DNA of 10,889 nucleotides, taken from assembly GCA_014239035.1 (NCBI GenBank), contig JAAZZY010000055.1, forward strand, positions 1 through 10,889, in the 5' to 3' direction. The notes under the pieces are model-generated. The model was not told where the DNA came from. It did not search any database and saw only the letters and a program-made list of their open reading frames with translations. The stretch comes from Chlamydiia bacterium. Lineage in GTDB: Bacteria; Chlamydiota; Chlamydiia; Chlamydiales; JAAZZY01. The position numbers and the translations under genes are program-made. Below are positions 1 to 7,367 of the stretch, piece by piece; the stretch's first letter is position 1; the number at the start of each line of letters is the position of its first letter.

Positions 1-227
1 TTTACTATTGCTGTGCGCTCAGCACAAATGGTGGGGGTATAGGTTGCACTTTCCACATTGCATCCAGTGTAAATGTTTCCAGACTCTGTTAAAACAGCTG
101 CACCAACAGGATAATTAGAGTAGGGGCAATAGGAGTGAGTTAGAGCATCTGATGCTTTTTGGATGAGATCATCTACCACTTTTTGTGGAACAAATTCTGA
201 AAATCTTCCTAGGGCTTGAACAGACAT
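1..227 (-). CDS. cdd: Cytidine deaminase, N-terminal part (runs off the left edge)
   Basis: Cytidine deaminase hydrolyses cytidine and deoxycytidine to uridine and deoxyuridine in the cytoplasm, as part of pyrimidine salvage. Seventy-five codons are visible from the ATG at 227. The fold is clear from YSNYPVGAAVLTESG (residues 36-50) followed by GCNVES (55-60) and the first catalytic motif CAER (68-71). In this family the Cys (C68) binds zinc and the Glu (E70) shuttles the proton. The second zinc motif (PCxxC) would lie outside the window, so completeness cannot be judged. AAGGA at 234-238 lies 6 bases upstream and fixes the start. The gene is divergent from the transporter at 375. Tdk later in the window belongs to the same salvage pathway, but the two are not in one operon. 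I am sure of the family. Confidence 0.93.
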   Translation of the reverse strand, partial: MSVQALGRFSEFVPQKVVDDLIQKASDALTHSYCPYSNYPVGAAVLTESGNIYTGCNVESATYTPTICAERTAIV

Positions 228-289
228 AAAAAATCCTTTGTTTAGATATAGTTAGGTGAAAGGCGAACATTCTATCTAAAATGGGAAAT

Positions 290-319
290 TTGAGAAGCTA
301 AAAAAATCTTGTATATATT
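290..319 (+). promoter_or_regulatory. Candidate sigma70-type promoter for the transporter run
   Basis: TTGAGA at 290-295 matches the -35 consensus at five of six bases. TATATT at 314-319 matches the -10 consensus at five of six bases, with an 18-base spacer. A start site near 326 would give a leader of about 50 bases before the GTG at 375. The region is AT-rich, so a chance match is possible. Confidence 0.35.
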
Positions 320-374
320 TTGGTGATCGGCCAATCTAAGAGATATCAATTTTGATTGGTAAGGTGCGGACTAA

Positions 375-1325
375 GTGCTTAGAAAGTTATTGCAAGTCAA
401 TTACAAGGCCTTTGGCGAAAAGTTGGACGTTGAGAATCGTCATATTGGGATAGCATATACTGCTTTCGCGTGGTTTCTGATTGCTCTCAGTTCAGTGTTT
501 TTTACACAAACACGTGCAACACACTCTTTAGTAAACACCTGTTTTCACCAATATCTAGCAGCCTTCATGGCGGTGAGCCTCTGGGCAGCTTTTAAGAGTA
601 AAAAGAATTTCTTTTGTAAGAACCCATTCCTGGTTCTTCTAAATTCCCTGATTTGCATGACTTGTTTTTATATCTCATTCATTTTGAGGATGGCTCCAGC
701 TAGCACAAGTAACTCTTATTTTTTAAATAGTGATGCAATCATTTTATCATTGGCGCTAGTGTTTATATTTAGGCATAAAATTGGCTTTCTATCTTGGCTT
801 GGACTTATTATGGGCTTTGTGGGGGTTATGAGTTTTTTCTCTTTTCAAATTGACTTCTCCACATTCAAAGCGTTTTCTGATGCAATCATCTGCATATTGT
901 CTGCAATGCTTTTAGTAGTACTTATATTGTTTACTCAGTATCTCCTACAAAATAATCCACCTGTTATTATCGCTCTATCTCACTGTTTGGTAGGCTTACT
1001 TTGCTCTGGGGTTATACTCTACTTTTCAGGGTGGCAGCTTCCGACAAACTTTGAACTCTTCTGCATGGGAGTCGACGGCTTTATTTATGGGATATCCCTC
1101 TACTTTTTTATTACGGCCCTCTACTATGTAGAATCCTATATTATTATGTCTATGAGCTATCTACTGCCTGTTTATTTAATTGTTATAAATTTGGGCCTGA
1201 AGAGGGGAGGCTTAGATCTCAATATGATAGTAGGGATGTTTCTAATCTTAGTAAGCGTAGCCATTGTTCCAATTCCAGCTTATCTTCTTGATCATAAAAA
1301 AGGATACTCTCCTACTGTTAATTAA
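375..1325 (+). CDS. EamA/DMT-family transporter, ten predicted membrane helices
   Basis: This is a 316-residue integral membrane protein with about ten hydrophobic helices, near residues 25-43, 57-73, 82-104, 119-133, 138-156, 166-191, 198-219, 232-250, 253-274 and 283-304. That is the layout of the drug/metabolite transporter superfamily (two EamA repeats of five helices). A short Lys/Arg-rich loop follows helix 2, and the tail after helix 10 is charged. Members export or exchange small metabolites across the inner membrane; in obligate intracellular bacteria some import S-adenosylmethionine or other host metabolites. The substrate cannot be read from the sequence. The start is a GTG preceded at 9 bases by a weak AAGG. 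No ATG occurs before the first helix, so GTG or a TTG shortly after (codon 6 or 17) must be used. The alcohol dehydrogenase gene follows after 51 bases on the same strand, possibly in one transcript. Confidence 0.8.
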   Translation: MLRKLLQVNYKAFGEKLDVENRHIGIAYTAFAWFLIALSSVFFTQTRATHSLVNTCFHQYLAAFMAVSLWAAFKSKKNFFCKNPFLVLLNSLICMTCFYISFILRMAPASTSNSYFLNSDAIILSLALVFIFRHKIGFLSWLGLIMGFVGVMSFFSFQIDFSTFKAFSDAIICILSAMLLVVLILFTQYLLQNNPPVIIALSHCLVGLLCSGVILYFSGWQLPTNFELFCMGVDGFIYGISLYFFITALYYVESYIIMSMSYLLPVYLIVINLGLKRGGLDLNMIVGMFLILVSVAIVPIPAYLLDHKKGYSPTVN

Positions 1326-1376
1326 TGGCCATTTTGCATACATTAAAAATTTTATTTCAACCCATGAGAAGATGAG

Positions 1377-2432
1377 ATGATTGAAACTATTGGTTATGCT
1401 GCAAAAGCTGAGAAAGATAAGCTTAAATCTTTTGCCTTTCAAAGGCGCGAGCTTAATGACAATGACGTACTCATCGAAATCAAATACTGCGGAGTGTGCC
1501 ACTCTGACATTCATCAGGTCAACAATGATTGGGGAGGATCTCTCTATCCTATGGTTCCTGGACATGAGATTGTGGGGATCGTTAAAAAAGTGGGATCAAA
1601 TGTTAACCTATATAAGGAAGGGGATACGGTAGGTGTTGGTTGCTTGGTTGACTCTTGCCAGGAATGCGATAGCTGCAAAGAAGATTTAGAGCAGTACTGT
1701 GAAAAAGGAGGAATCGGAACCTACAACTCAAAAGAATATGATGGAAAAACCCTTACCCAAGGTGGATATTCTAGTTGCATCGTTGTAAGAGAAGAGTTTG
1801 TATTGCGCATCCCAGAGAATTTGGATTTAATGGCGGCAGCACCGCTACTATGTGCAGGAGTCACCACATACTCACCTATTAAGCATTGGAAGATGAAAGC
1901 AGGGGATAGACTTGGTGTCGTGGGTCTTGGTGGACTTGGGCATATGGCGATAAAACTTGCTAAAGCTATGAGCATTCACATTACCCTTTTTACCACCTCA
2001 CCTGAAAAAGTAGAGGATGCTAAAAAACTAGGAGCGGATGAGGTTGTTCTTTCAAAAAACAAAGATGAAATGGAGAAGATGGCAAATAAACTTGATTTTA
2101 TCATCGATACGGTAGCTGCGATCCATGATATCAATTCCTTGCAACTATGCCTAAAGCGCGATGGTAAAATGATTATGGTAGGTCTCCCTGATAAACCCTA
2201 CCCAGATGTTATGATCTCAAATATCATCTTCAAAAGGAAAACTCTAGCGGGCTCACTCATTGGAGGGATCAAAGAGACCCAGGAGATGCTAGATTTTTGT
2301 GGGGAGCATGACATTGTGTGTGAGATCGAGAAAATTAACATAGAAGATATTAATCAAGCTTATGAGCGCACCATCAAAGGGGATGTGAAGTATCGCTTTG
2401 TTATAGATATGGCAAGTTTAAAAAAAGGTTAA
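1377..2432 (+). CDS. Zinc-dependent alcohol dehydrogenase / aldehyde reductase (YahK/cinnamyl class)
   Basis: A 351-residue medium-chain dehydrogenase of normal length. It should interconvert aldehydes and primary alcohols in the cytoplasm. Catalytic zinc ligands are C41 (in GVCHSD), H63-E64 (in PGHE) and C159 (in LLCAG). The structural zinc lobe has C94, C97, C100 and C108. The Rossmann motif GLGGLG is at 183-188. The following strand carries TTSPEK (206-211) rather than an acidic residue, which in the cinnamyl alcohol dehydrogenase and YahK group goes with NADPH preference. All key residues are present, so the enzyme should be active. The physiological substrate is unknown; aldehyde detoxification is the usual suggestion. 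A weak purine-rich stretch (GAGAAGATGAG) precedes the ATG. The small membrane-protein gene starts 7 bases after the stop, so the two are almost certainly co-transcribed. Confidence 0.93.
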   Translation: MIETIGYAAKAEKDKLKSFAFQRRELNDNDVLIEIKYCGVCHSDIHQVNNDWGGSLYPMVPGHEIVGIVKKVGSNVNLYKEGDTVGVGCLVDSCQECDSCKEDLEQYCEKGGIGTYNSKEYDGKTLTQGGYSSCIVVREEFVLRIPENLDLMAAAPLLCAGVTTYSPIKHWKMKAGDRLGVVGLGGLGHMAIKLAKAMSIHITLFTTSPEKVEDAKKLGADEVVLSKNKDEMEKMANKLDFIIDTVAAIHDINSLQLCLKRDGKMIMVGLPDKPYPDVMISNIIFKRKTLAGSLIGGIKETQEMLDFCGEHDIVCEIEKINIEDINQAYERTIKGDVKYRFVIDMASLKKG

Positions 2433-2439
2433 GGATGCT

Positions 2440-2877
2440 ATGAGGAATAAAGGATATTTCGTAATCGCTGGAAGTCTAAACTTCTTCATTGCCATAATAC
2501 ATGTTGTGGCGATCTTTGTAGGAGCTCCAGCCTACTACTTTTTAGATGCCCCGCAGCTAGCAATCTACACAGAGCTAGGCTTTATCTTCCCTGCATGGAT
2601 TACACTCATAGTAACTGCTTTCTTTTTTATTTTTGGTTTGTATGCATTTTGTGCTGCTGGCTCTAAAGTACGCCCCCCTTTTCAAAATCCCATGCTTAAA
2701 GTCATCGGAAGTATCTTCTTGCTTAGAGGCCTGGCCTTATTTTGGTTTATCTTTGTGCAAATCAAAAGCCCCACAGAGTCTTCTTTAAAAGAAATTGTCT
2801 TTAGCCTAGTTGCCCTAATTATAGGGATGCTCTATTGGCTAGGGGTCAAAGAGAAGAGCTTGGAGCAAAAAGCTTAG
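2440..2877 (+). CDS. Small four-helix membrane protein, function unknown
   Basis: A 145-residue protein with four hydrophobic segments near residues 7-29, 46-72, 87-107 and 117-136, so an inner-membrane location is expected. Helix 1 contains a His (H21), and GAPAYYFLDAP follows it. The last residues are charged (KEKSLEQKA). I do not recognise a named family and see no catalytic motif. TAAGGA sits about 5 bases before the ATG, overlapping the dehydrogenase stop, so translation is probably coupled. The tight spacing suggests a shared role with the dehydrogenase, but what that role is cannot be told. Its last 4 bases overlap the tail of the leftward gene at 2874, and no terminator separates the two converging genes. 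Confidence 0.72.
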   Translation: MRNKGYFVIAGSLNFFIAIIHVVAIFVGAPAYYFLDAPQLAIYTELGFIFPAWITLIVTAFFFIFGLYAFCAAGSKVRPPFQNPMLKVIGSIFLLRGLALFWFIFVQIKSPTESSLKEIVFSLVALIIGMLYWLGVKEKSLEQKA

Positions 2878-4259
2878 TAAATTCCCAGAACGTGTTTGAA
2901 GCTATGCTCTAGATCTGGAAAGTAAAATGAGCTGTTGCTAGCTAGAAGTTTTTCGGGTTTGACGATAAGATCTGAGAGCATCGTCTCTTTTCCCATCTGC
3001 CCAAAAACGGATTCAATAAACCCTTCGGGAAATTTTAGGAATAAAGGCCTGTGAAGAGCAGCTGCTAAAGATTTAGAAAAATCATTGAAAGTAACAGGAT
3101 GAGGGGAGGTTACATTAATGGGCCCTATTAAAGACTTTGTCATCAATACATGATAGTATTGATAGACCAAATCATCAATAGAGATCCAGCTTAAATGATT
3201 TTTCCCTTTCCCAATTTTTACACCAAGACCTAGTTCATAAGAATGAAGTAGCTTTTTGAGCATGCCTCCTTTGGGGCTGAGTACAACACCTGTGCGCATC
3301 AGCGCAACTCTTCCTTCTTTATATAAAGAAGCTTCTTCTTCCCATTCTTTAATTACATCTGTTAAAAAACCATTTCCTTGGCTACCTGTTTCTGTAGAGA
3401 GTGTGCCTTGCGAGTAGTAGTTGCAGCCAGATGCACAGATGAAAGTCTTAGGAGGATTTTTTAGCTTGTTGAGAGTGTTGACGAGTAGGCGAGTAGAATG
3501 AATACGGCTTTTGAAGATTTTCTCTTTTTTAGAGTCTGTCCAAAGCCCTGCAACATTTTCTCCGGCTAAATGAATAACCGCATCATAGCCTTCTAAATCC
3601 TTGGGTTCAATTTTTTGGTTTTCGATATCCCAAAAGATAGCCTTTTCATCAGCCTGTAAGTGGCGGGTAATTGGCATAACAACATGTCCCATTGTCTTTA
3701 AAAAAGAAGAAAGGGCAGATCCAACAAGTACCTTTGCACCAGTCATGAGAATATGTAGTTTCTTTTCAGGGTATTTTGCACAAAAATCAATGTCATTTAA
3801 AAGTACTTCTCTGCGGTAGCTAAACATATGGTTTAAGCGCTTAGCAATTTTAGAGTTAAGCATAGCTCCTAAAAAGCTCTCGAGTGGCACTCGAAAAGTC
3901 ACCTCATCCTCTAATATGCAGCTCTTTGAGTCAATTTCTTTAAAGCGGTGATGGTGCTCCCAAAAAGAAAAGGGGCCTTTAACTTGCTTGTCTGTAAAAG
4001 ATTCCCCTTCAACATAATCTGTAATTCCAAAAAAGGCATCGAGCCCCACATCTGAAAAAAGCATGAGCTTGAAATGGGAGATCTCTCCTGGTTCTACAAC
4101 GGATTCTTTGGAGATAAGTTTTGTATTAAAAAACGGAGGGGAAAGACGCTCAAGCATACCTCTACGCTTATGCCAATCAAATGCATCCTTTTTAGAAAGG
4201 GGCAATTTCGTTTCGAATTTGAAAGTATAGTTCTCATCTTCCATAACTTTTTTGGTCAT
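2874..4259 (-). CDS. SRPBCC domain fused to TIGR01777 (YfcH-type) epimerase-like protein
   Basis: A 461-residue two-domain protein. Residues 8-160 look like an SRPBCC/START-type ligand-binding domain (LPLSKKDAFDWHKRRGMLERL near the start, GPFSFWEHHHRF at 95-106). Residues 168-461 form an extended short-chain dehydrogenase of the TIGR01777/YfcH group, with VIHLAGENVAG at 228-238, the SRIHSTRLLV helix at 251-260, CASGCNYYSQG at 275-285 and the family's C-terminal region. This fusion is known in the family, whose substrates remain unsettled. The nucleotide-binding loop reads TGAKVLVG (173-180); the usual middle glycine of TGxxGxxG is Val, which could weaken cofactor binding. The gene lies 26 bases behind the GyrI-like gene and is probably in the same transcript. 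Its stop overlaps that of the rightward membrane-protein gene by 4 bases. The family call is firm; the activity is not. Confidence 0.85.
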   Translation of the reverse strand: MTKKVMEDENYTFKFETKLPLSKKDAFDWHKRRGMLERLSPPFFNTKLISKESVVEPGEISHFKLMLFSDVGLDAFFGITDYVEGESFTDKQVKGPFSFWEHHHRFKEIDSKSCILEDEVTFRVPLESFLGAMLNSKIAKRLNHMFSYRREVLLNDIDFCAKYPEKKLHILMTGAKVLVGSALSSFLKTMGHVVMPITRHLQADEKAIFWDIENQKIEPKDLEGYDAVIHLAGENVAGLWTDSKKEKIFKSRIHSTRLLVNTLNKLKNPPKTFICASGCNYYSQGTLSTETGSQGNGFLTDVIKEWEEEASLYKEGRVALMRTGVVLSPKGGMLKKLLHSYELGLGVKIGKGKNHLSWISIDDLVYQYYHVLMTKSLIGPINVTSPHPVTFNDFSKSLAAALHRPLFLKFPEGFIESVFGQMGKETMLSDLIVKPEKLLASNSSFYFPDLEHSFKHVLGIY

Positions 4260-4285
4260 ATCAGATTAAGGCATTTATGAAGAAG

Positions 4286-4726
4286 TTATTTTAAAGAGAT
4301 GTAAATATGCACTTCATCACCGCCGATAATCACTTCAAAGTCTGCTTCAAATTTGCGCTCTAGATCATCGCTTGTCCAAATTGTTTTCCACGTTTCAATT
4401 AGAGAATCAGGAAGGCCGCCTTTAACTTTAAAAAGGGCATATTTATTTCCAGGAACTTTAACAGCCTTCATATCAGCAGGAACATCATCGATAGAGGTGA
4501 CTTCACAACCAATCGTGTAATTGAAAGGCTTGGTGTGGTCTCCTTCGTAATCCGTATAAAGAGCCATGATGCTATTACTCTTTAAATTTGGAATCTTTTC
4601 CATGTAGCTATTGAGGATGAAAGTCTTCCACATCTCAGGGATTTCTTTTTGGGCGTTATCATTTGAGATTTTACGAGAGATTCCAATTACTTTGAAATTA
4701 CCCTTTGATACAATTTCTTGCTCCAT
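4286..4726 (-). CDS. Stand-alone GyrI-like / AraC-type effector-binding domain protein
   Basis: This 146-residue protein is a single GyrI-like small-molecule-binding domain, the module found at the C-terminus of AraC and BmrR regulators and alone in GyrI/SbmC. Supporting stretches are ALYTDYEGD (55-63), YTIGCEV (70-76), VPGNKYALFKVKG (91-103), the acidic EADFEVI (127-133) and the terminal strand DEVHIYISLK. No DNA-binding domain is attached, so the protein is more likely a binder or hydrolase of hydrophobic compounds, or a partner-binding protein, than a repressor. I chose the ATG at 4726, because AAGGA lies 6 bases upstream of it; the GTG codon immediately before is only 3 bases from that site. 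It sits between the SET gene (77 bases upstream) and the epimerase-like gene (26 bases downstream), all leftward. Confidence 0.8.
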   Translation of the reverse strand: MEQEIVSKGNFKVIGISRKISNDNAQKEIPEMWKTFILNSYMEKIPNLKSNSIMALYTDYEGDHTKPFNYTIGCEVTSIDDVPADMKAVKVPGNKYALFKVKGGLPDSLIETWKTIWTSDDLERKFEADFEVIIGGDEVHIYISLK

Positions 4727-4803
4727 CACACATCCTTATAGAGATTAGTCAAAAAATCCATAGTATGTTCTTTAACAATTATTGCAAATCTTTTAAAACT
4801 GAA

Positions 4804-6648
4804 CTAGGCGTAAATCTCTCTGGGACTCCAAATATTGTATTTTAATAAAAATGCAATACTTTGATCATTTCCCTTATCTTCAATCCTTTTTGATAATTGT
4901 CTTTTTTGACTTTGAGATTGACCTTCATTGAGATCAGATAGAGCATAGCCTTTATGAAACAGCTCTTTAAGCTTCTCTAAACCAGAAGATGTCTTAGGCC
5001 ATGAAGCATCTAGAAGTTTACCCAAACTTTTCTTAATTGTATCAACATTTAGTTGTCTGCCTAGCAGGTCCATATCAAGGTGAGCTTTTTGGAAACGTGC
5101 AAAATTTTGTGTGATGATAATCATAATTTCGTTAAAGAAACCCATTGCGTCATGCTCAGCGCATCTTTCACGAAATGCAGCCAATAAAAATGTATTTTGA
5201 AGATTTGAAAAAACCATGGGCACTTGAGTATAATAAGGTAGGTTTGCTTTTTTCAAAAGAGATCGGATATCAGCTGTTGTGATATGCCCATCAGCAGTAA
5301 GTCTATTTAATATTTGAGGGGTATTCAAAATATAGAGTTGTGTTTGAAGTGCATAGTTTTTCTCTGGGGATACGCCATACATTGAAGGATCGTACTGACC
5401 ATCTACAGGGTTTCTGCTCAGAGTTTGAAGCTCTCCAAAGAGTTTAAAAACATTTTTAAAAGGAGACTTAGAAAGAACATCTACAACGCTTTGATATTGA
5501 GGATCTGTAAGTTGATAATCTAAAAACTTTGTGGTCTGCATCCCACCATAGCAAATCGTGAGCTCTTCACCGGCTTTAATGTCTCTATTAGCGTAAAGAA
5601 CAAGCTTCTCAGCAAGCCCATCTTTATTATAAAGGTAGGCATGTGCAACATTTGGAGGGCCATCATTTAGCATAGATGCGGCGCTTCTAAAATCAACTGG
5701 TTCTATACCTTGGCGATGAGTATCTGTTTCTGCCATTCCAAAATAATAATCAGAAATATTATGAGTATACTTCTGAGCTCCTTCAGGAGTTGTGATTTGC
5801 CTATCTAAAATAATCTCTCCATCAAAAGAGGAGATAATAGATTTAGCTGGAATATCTTGAGCAGTAAAGACACCACAACCAGACGCTCCTCCAGTTGAAG
5901 TAATACGCAATTTAGGGGGAGAGGCCAGATATTTTTCATAGGCCTTTCCAAGCGTTGATAAAGTGAGCTGATTATTCTTTGGAAGATGCCTCCAGGTATC
6001 AATTAATGTGTTTCTAGAAGCGACATTTTCAGTAACATATGTAAAATCTCCAAGGCACCTCTCTTCAACTTGAACAGAATCAGATATTGGGTGCATGGAA
6101 GCTACATCAGTGAATATTGAAAGTGTTGATGGTAAACCTTGAGCTGCCTGGGGAGCTCTCTCTACACGTCTTTCTTTACCAACAATGAGTTTATGAAGCT
6201 CTTCTGGAGTTTGGTCAACTTCATTTCTGGATCCGTAATTAGGGCCTTTTTTGAGTTTGCACTTATCTTTAAATGCGATGCGATATGGATCACTTTTATA
6301 TGTTGTTTGATCAGTGAGCAAGGCTCGGAAATGAAGGGGGGTAAAGCCTTGGGTATCTTGAGGCATTTTGATTTTTTTATCACATAAGACAGGTAGCAAA
6401 TCTGTCCGGTTTGCAATAGCTGCTAAATGATGCAAAGTCAGTCGCATTCCCTTTTTGTGTGACTTAGTAAGGAAGCGTTTACAGCTGCGAATGAGATCTG
6501 TGATCACTTCTACGTTTTTTTCTCCTAAAACAGCTGCGGGTAAATGTTTACATTCAAGTGCTCCAGAAGAAGGCAGGGAGGTAAAAAAAGGACTCACTTG
6601 GCTTGTTAAATAGGTTTGAGCATTTAGAGCTAATGGGTTCACTTTCAT
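4804..6648 (-). CDS. SET-domain protein with ankyrin-like N-terminal segment; candidate secreted effector
   Basis: A 614-residue protein. Residues 68-112 read like one and a half ankyrin repeats (LTLHHLAAIAN, then GFTPLHFRALL). Residues 245-370 form a SET lysine methyltransferase domain: SGCGVFTAQDIPA (256-268), the MLNDGPPNVAHA segment (326-337) in place of the NHSCxPN motif, and YANRDIKAGEELTICYG (352-368) with the catalytic tyrosine at 367. SET enzymes transfer methyl from S-adenosylmethionine to protein lysines, and bacterial examples such as Legionella RomA/LegAS4 and Chlamydia NUE modify host histones. No post-SET cysteines are seen, and the His of NHS is Asp here. The C-terminal 240 residues are helical with no known motif. 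There is no Sec signal, so any export would be by a type III or IV system. GGAGG abuts the ATG with no gap, so the GTG at codon 3 (6642), 6 bases from it, may be the true start. Family firm, export inferred. Confidence 0.85.
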   Translation of the reverse strand: MKVNPLALNAQTYLTSQVSPFFTSLPSSGALECKHLPAAVLGEKNVEVITDLIRSCKRFLTKSHKKGMRLTLHHLAAIANRTDLLPVLCDKKIKMPQDTQGFTPLHFRALLTDQTTYKSDPYRIAFKDKCKLKKGPNYGSRNEVDQTPEELHKLIVGKERRVERAPQAAQGLPSTLSIFTDVASMHPISDSVQVEERCLGDFTYVTENVASRNTLIDTWRHLPKNNQLTLSTLGKAYEKYLASPPKLRITSTGGASGCGVFTAQDIPAKSIISSFDGEIILDRQITTPEGAQKYTHNISDYYFGMAETDTHRQGIEPVDFRSAASMLNDGPPNVAHAYLYNKDGLAEKLVLYANRDIKAGEELTICYGGMQTTKFLDYQLTDPQYQSVVDVLSKSPFKNVFKLFGELQTLSRNPVDGQYDPSMYGVSPEKNYALQTQLYILNTPQILNRLTADGHITTADIRSLLKKANLPYYTQVPMVFSNLQNTFLLAAFRERCAEHDAMGFFNEIMIIITQNFARFQKAHLDMDLLGRQLNVDTIKKSLGKLLDASWPKTSSGLEKLKELFHKGYALSDLNEGQSQSQKRQLSKRIEDKGNDQSIAFLLKYNIWSPREIYA

Positions 6649-6671
6649 CCTCCAGAGGTATTAAAAAGCAT

Positions 6672-6677
6672 AGTATA
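6672..6677 (-). promoter_or_regulatory. Candidate -10 element for the SET-domain gene
   Basis: On the minus strand TATACT matches five of six bases of the -10 consensus and would start transcription about 17 bases before the coding start at 6648. I see no convincing -35 at the right distance, so this is weak evidence. Confidence 0.28.
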
Positions 6678-6725
6678 GAAAAGATGTATTAAGATTAGAT
6701 AAAGAGGTTTATATCTAGAATAAAG

Positions 6726-6754
6726 TTGAAGATAAATTTTAAAAGGGGTAAAAC
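6726..6754 (+). promoter_or_regulatory. Candidate promoter for tdk
   Basis: TTGAAG (6726-6731) and TAAAAC (6749-6754) each match their consensus at four of six bases with an ideal 17-base spacer. Initiation near 6761 would leave a leader of about 30 bases. It lies in the divergent gap between the SET gene and tdk. If it is used, it also rules out a longer Tdk beginning at the TTG in 6726-6728. Confidence 0.3.
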
Positions 6755-6791
6755 CTATCTTTTAAATTTCGATTTTTCACATGAGGATAAA

Positions 6792-7367
6792 ATGGCAAAG
6801 CTATATTTTAGACATGGTACAGTAGGCAGTGCAAAAACTTTAAATCTTTTGGCAGTGGCTCACAACTACCGTCAGCAAGGTAAAGAAGTTGTCTTAATTA
6901 AACCTGCGCTCGATGATCGTTTTGGTAAGTCCCATATAAAGTCTAGAGCAGGGCTTGAAAAATCAGCAGATATCTTAGTTGATGAAAATACAGATTTACT
7001 CAGCTGCAACTTTGAAGGGATCAACTGCATCTTAGTAGATGAGGCTCAGTTTATCGCACCTAAGGTCATTGACCAGCTTCGAGAAATCACCTTAGAGCAT
7101 CGCATCCCAGTGATTTGCTATGGACTTAGGACTAACTTCAAAAAAGGACTTTTCCCTGGCTCTCAGAGACTTTTTGAACTTGCGGATAGTTTCGAAGAGA
7201 TTAAGACTACCTGCGCATTTTGCAATAGAAAAGCTGTTTATAATCTAAAGCATGTCAATGGAGTGGCCACAGTTGATGGTCCAACTGTTGATCTTGGGGC
7301 GGATGAGAAATATTTCCCAGCTTGTGCCAGTTGTTATTCTGAGCAGCTGCTTCAACCTTCTTGCTAG
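6792..7367 (+). CDS. tdk: Thymidine kinase (type II, TK1-like)
   Basis: Phosphorylates thymidine and deoxyuridine to their monophosphates with ATP, in cytoplasmic pyrimidine salvage. The 191-residue length is normal. The P-loop is GTVGSAKT (9-16), where Ala replaces the usual Gly before Lys; Ser occurs at this place in some active homologues, so function is plausible. LVDEAQF (81-87) holds the catalytic Glu84. The zinc lobe has C141/C144 (CAFC) and C178/C181 (CASC), with the thymidine-binding lasso GPTVDLGADEKY between them. A longer frame opens at a TTG at 6726, but the family starts at MAKLYFR, and GAGGA lies 4 bases before this ATG, so 6792 is the start. The stop overlaps the stop of the convergent glycosyltransferase by 4 bases. 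Identification is secure. Confidence 0.95.
   Translation: MAKLYFRHGTVGSAKTLNLLAVAHNYRQQGKEVVLIKPALDDRFGKSHIKSRAGLEKSADILVDENTDLLSCNFEGINCILVDEAQFIAPKVIDQLREITLEHRIPVICYGLRTNFKKGLFPGSQRLFELADSFEEIKTTCAFCNRKAVYNLKHVNGVATVDGPTVDLGADEKYFPACASCYSEQLLQPSC

Noticed and set aside
1248..1565. 105-codon minus-strand frame across the transporter/dehydrogenase junction
   Set aside because: It is the antisense shadow of two well-supported genes, with no family-like sequence.
6139..6416. Opposed frames of about 80 codons inside the SET gene
   Set aside because: Both are shadows of the SET-domain coding frame.
6726..6791. TTG-started 22-residue extension of thymidine kinase
   Set aside because: The family begins at MAKLYFR, a good ribosome site lies before 6792, and the TTG falls in a candidate -35 element.
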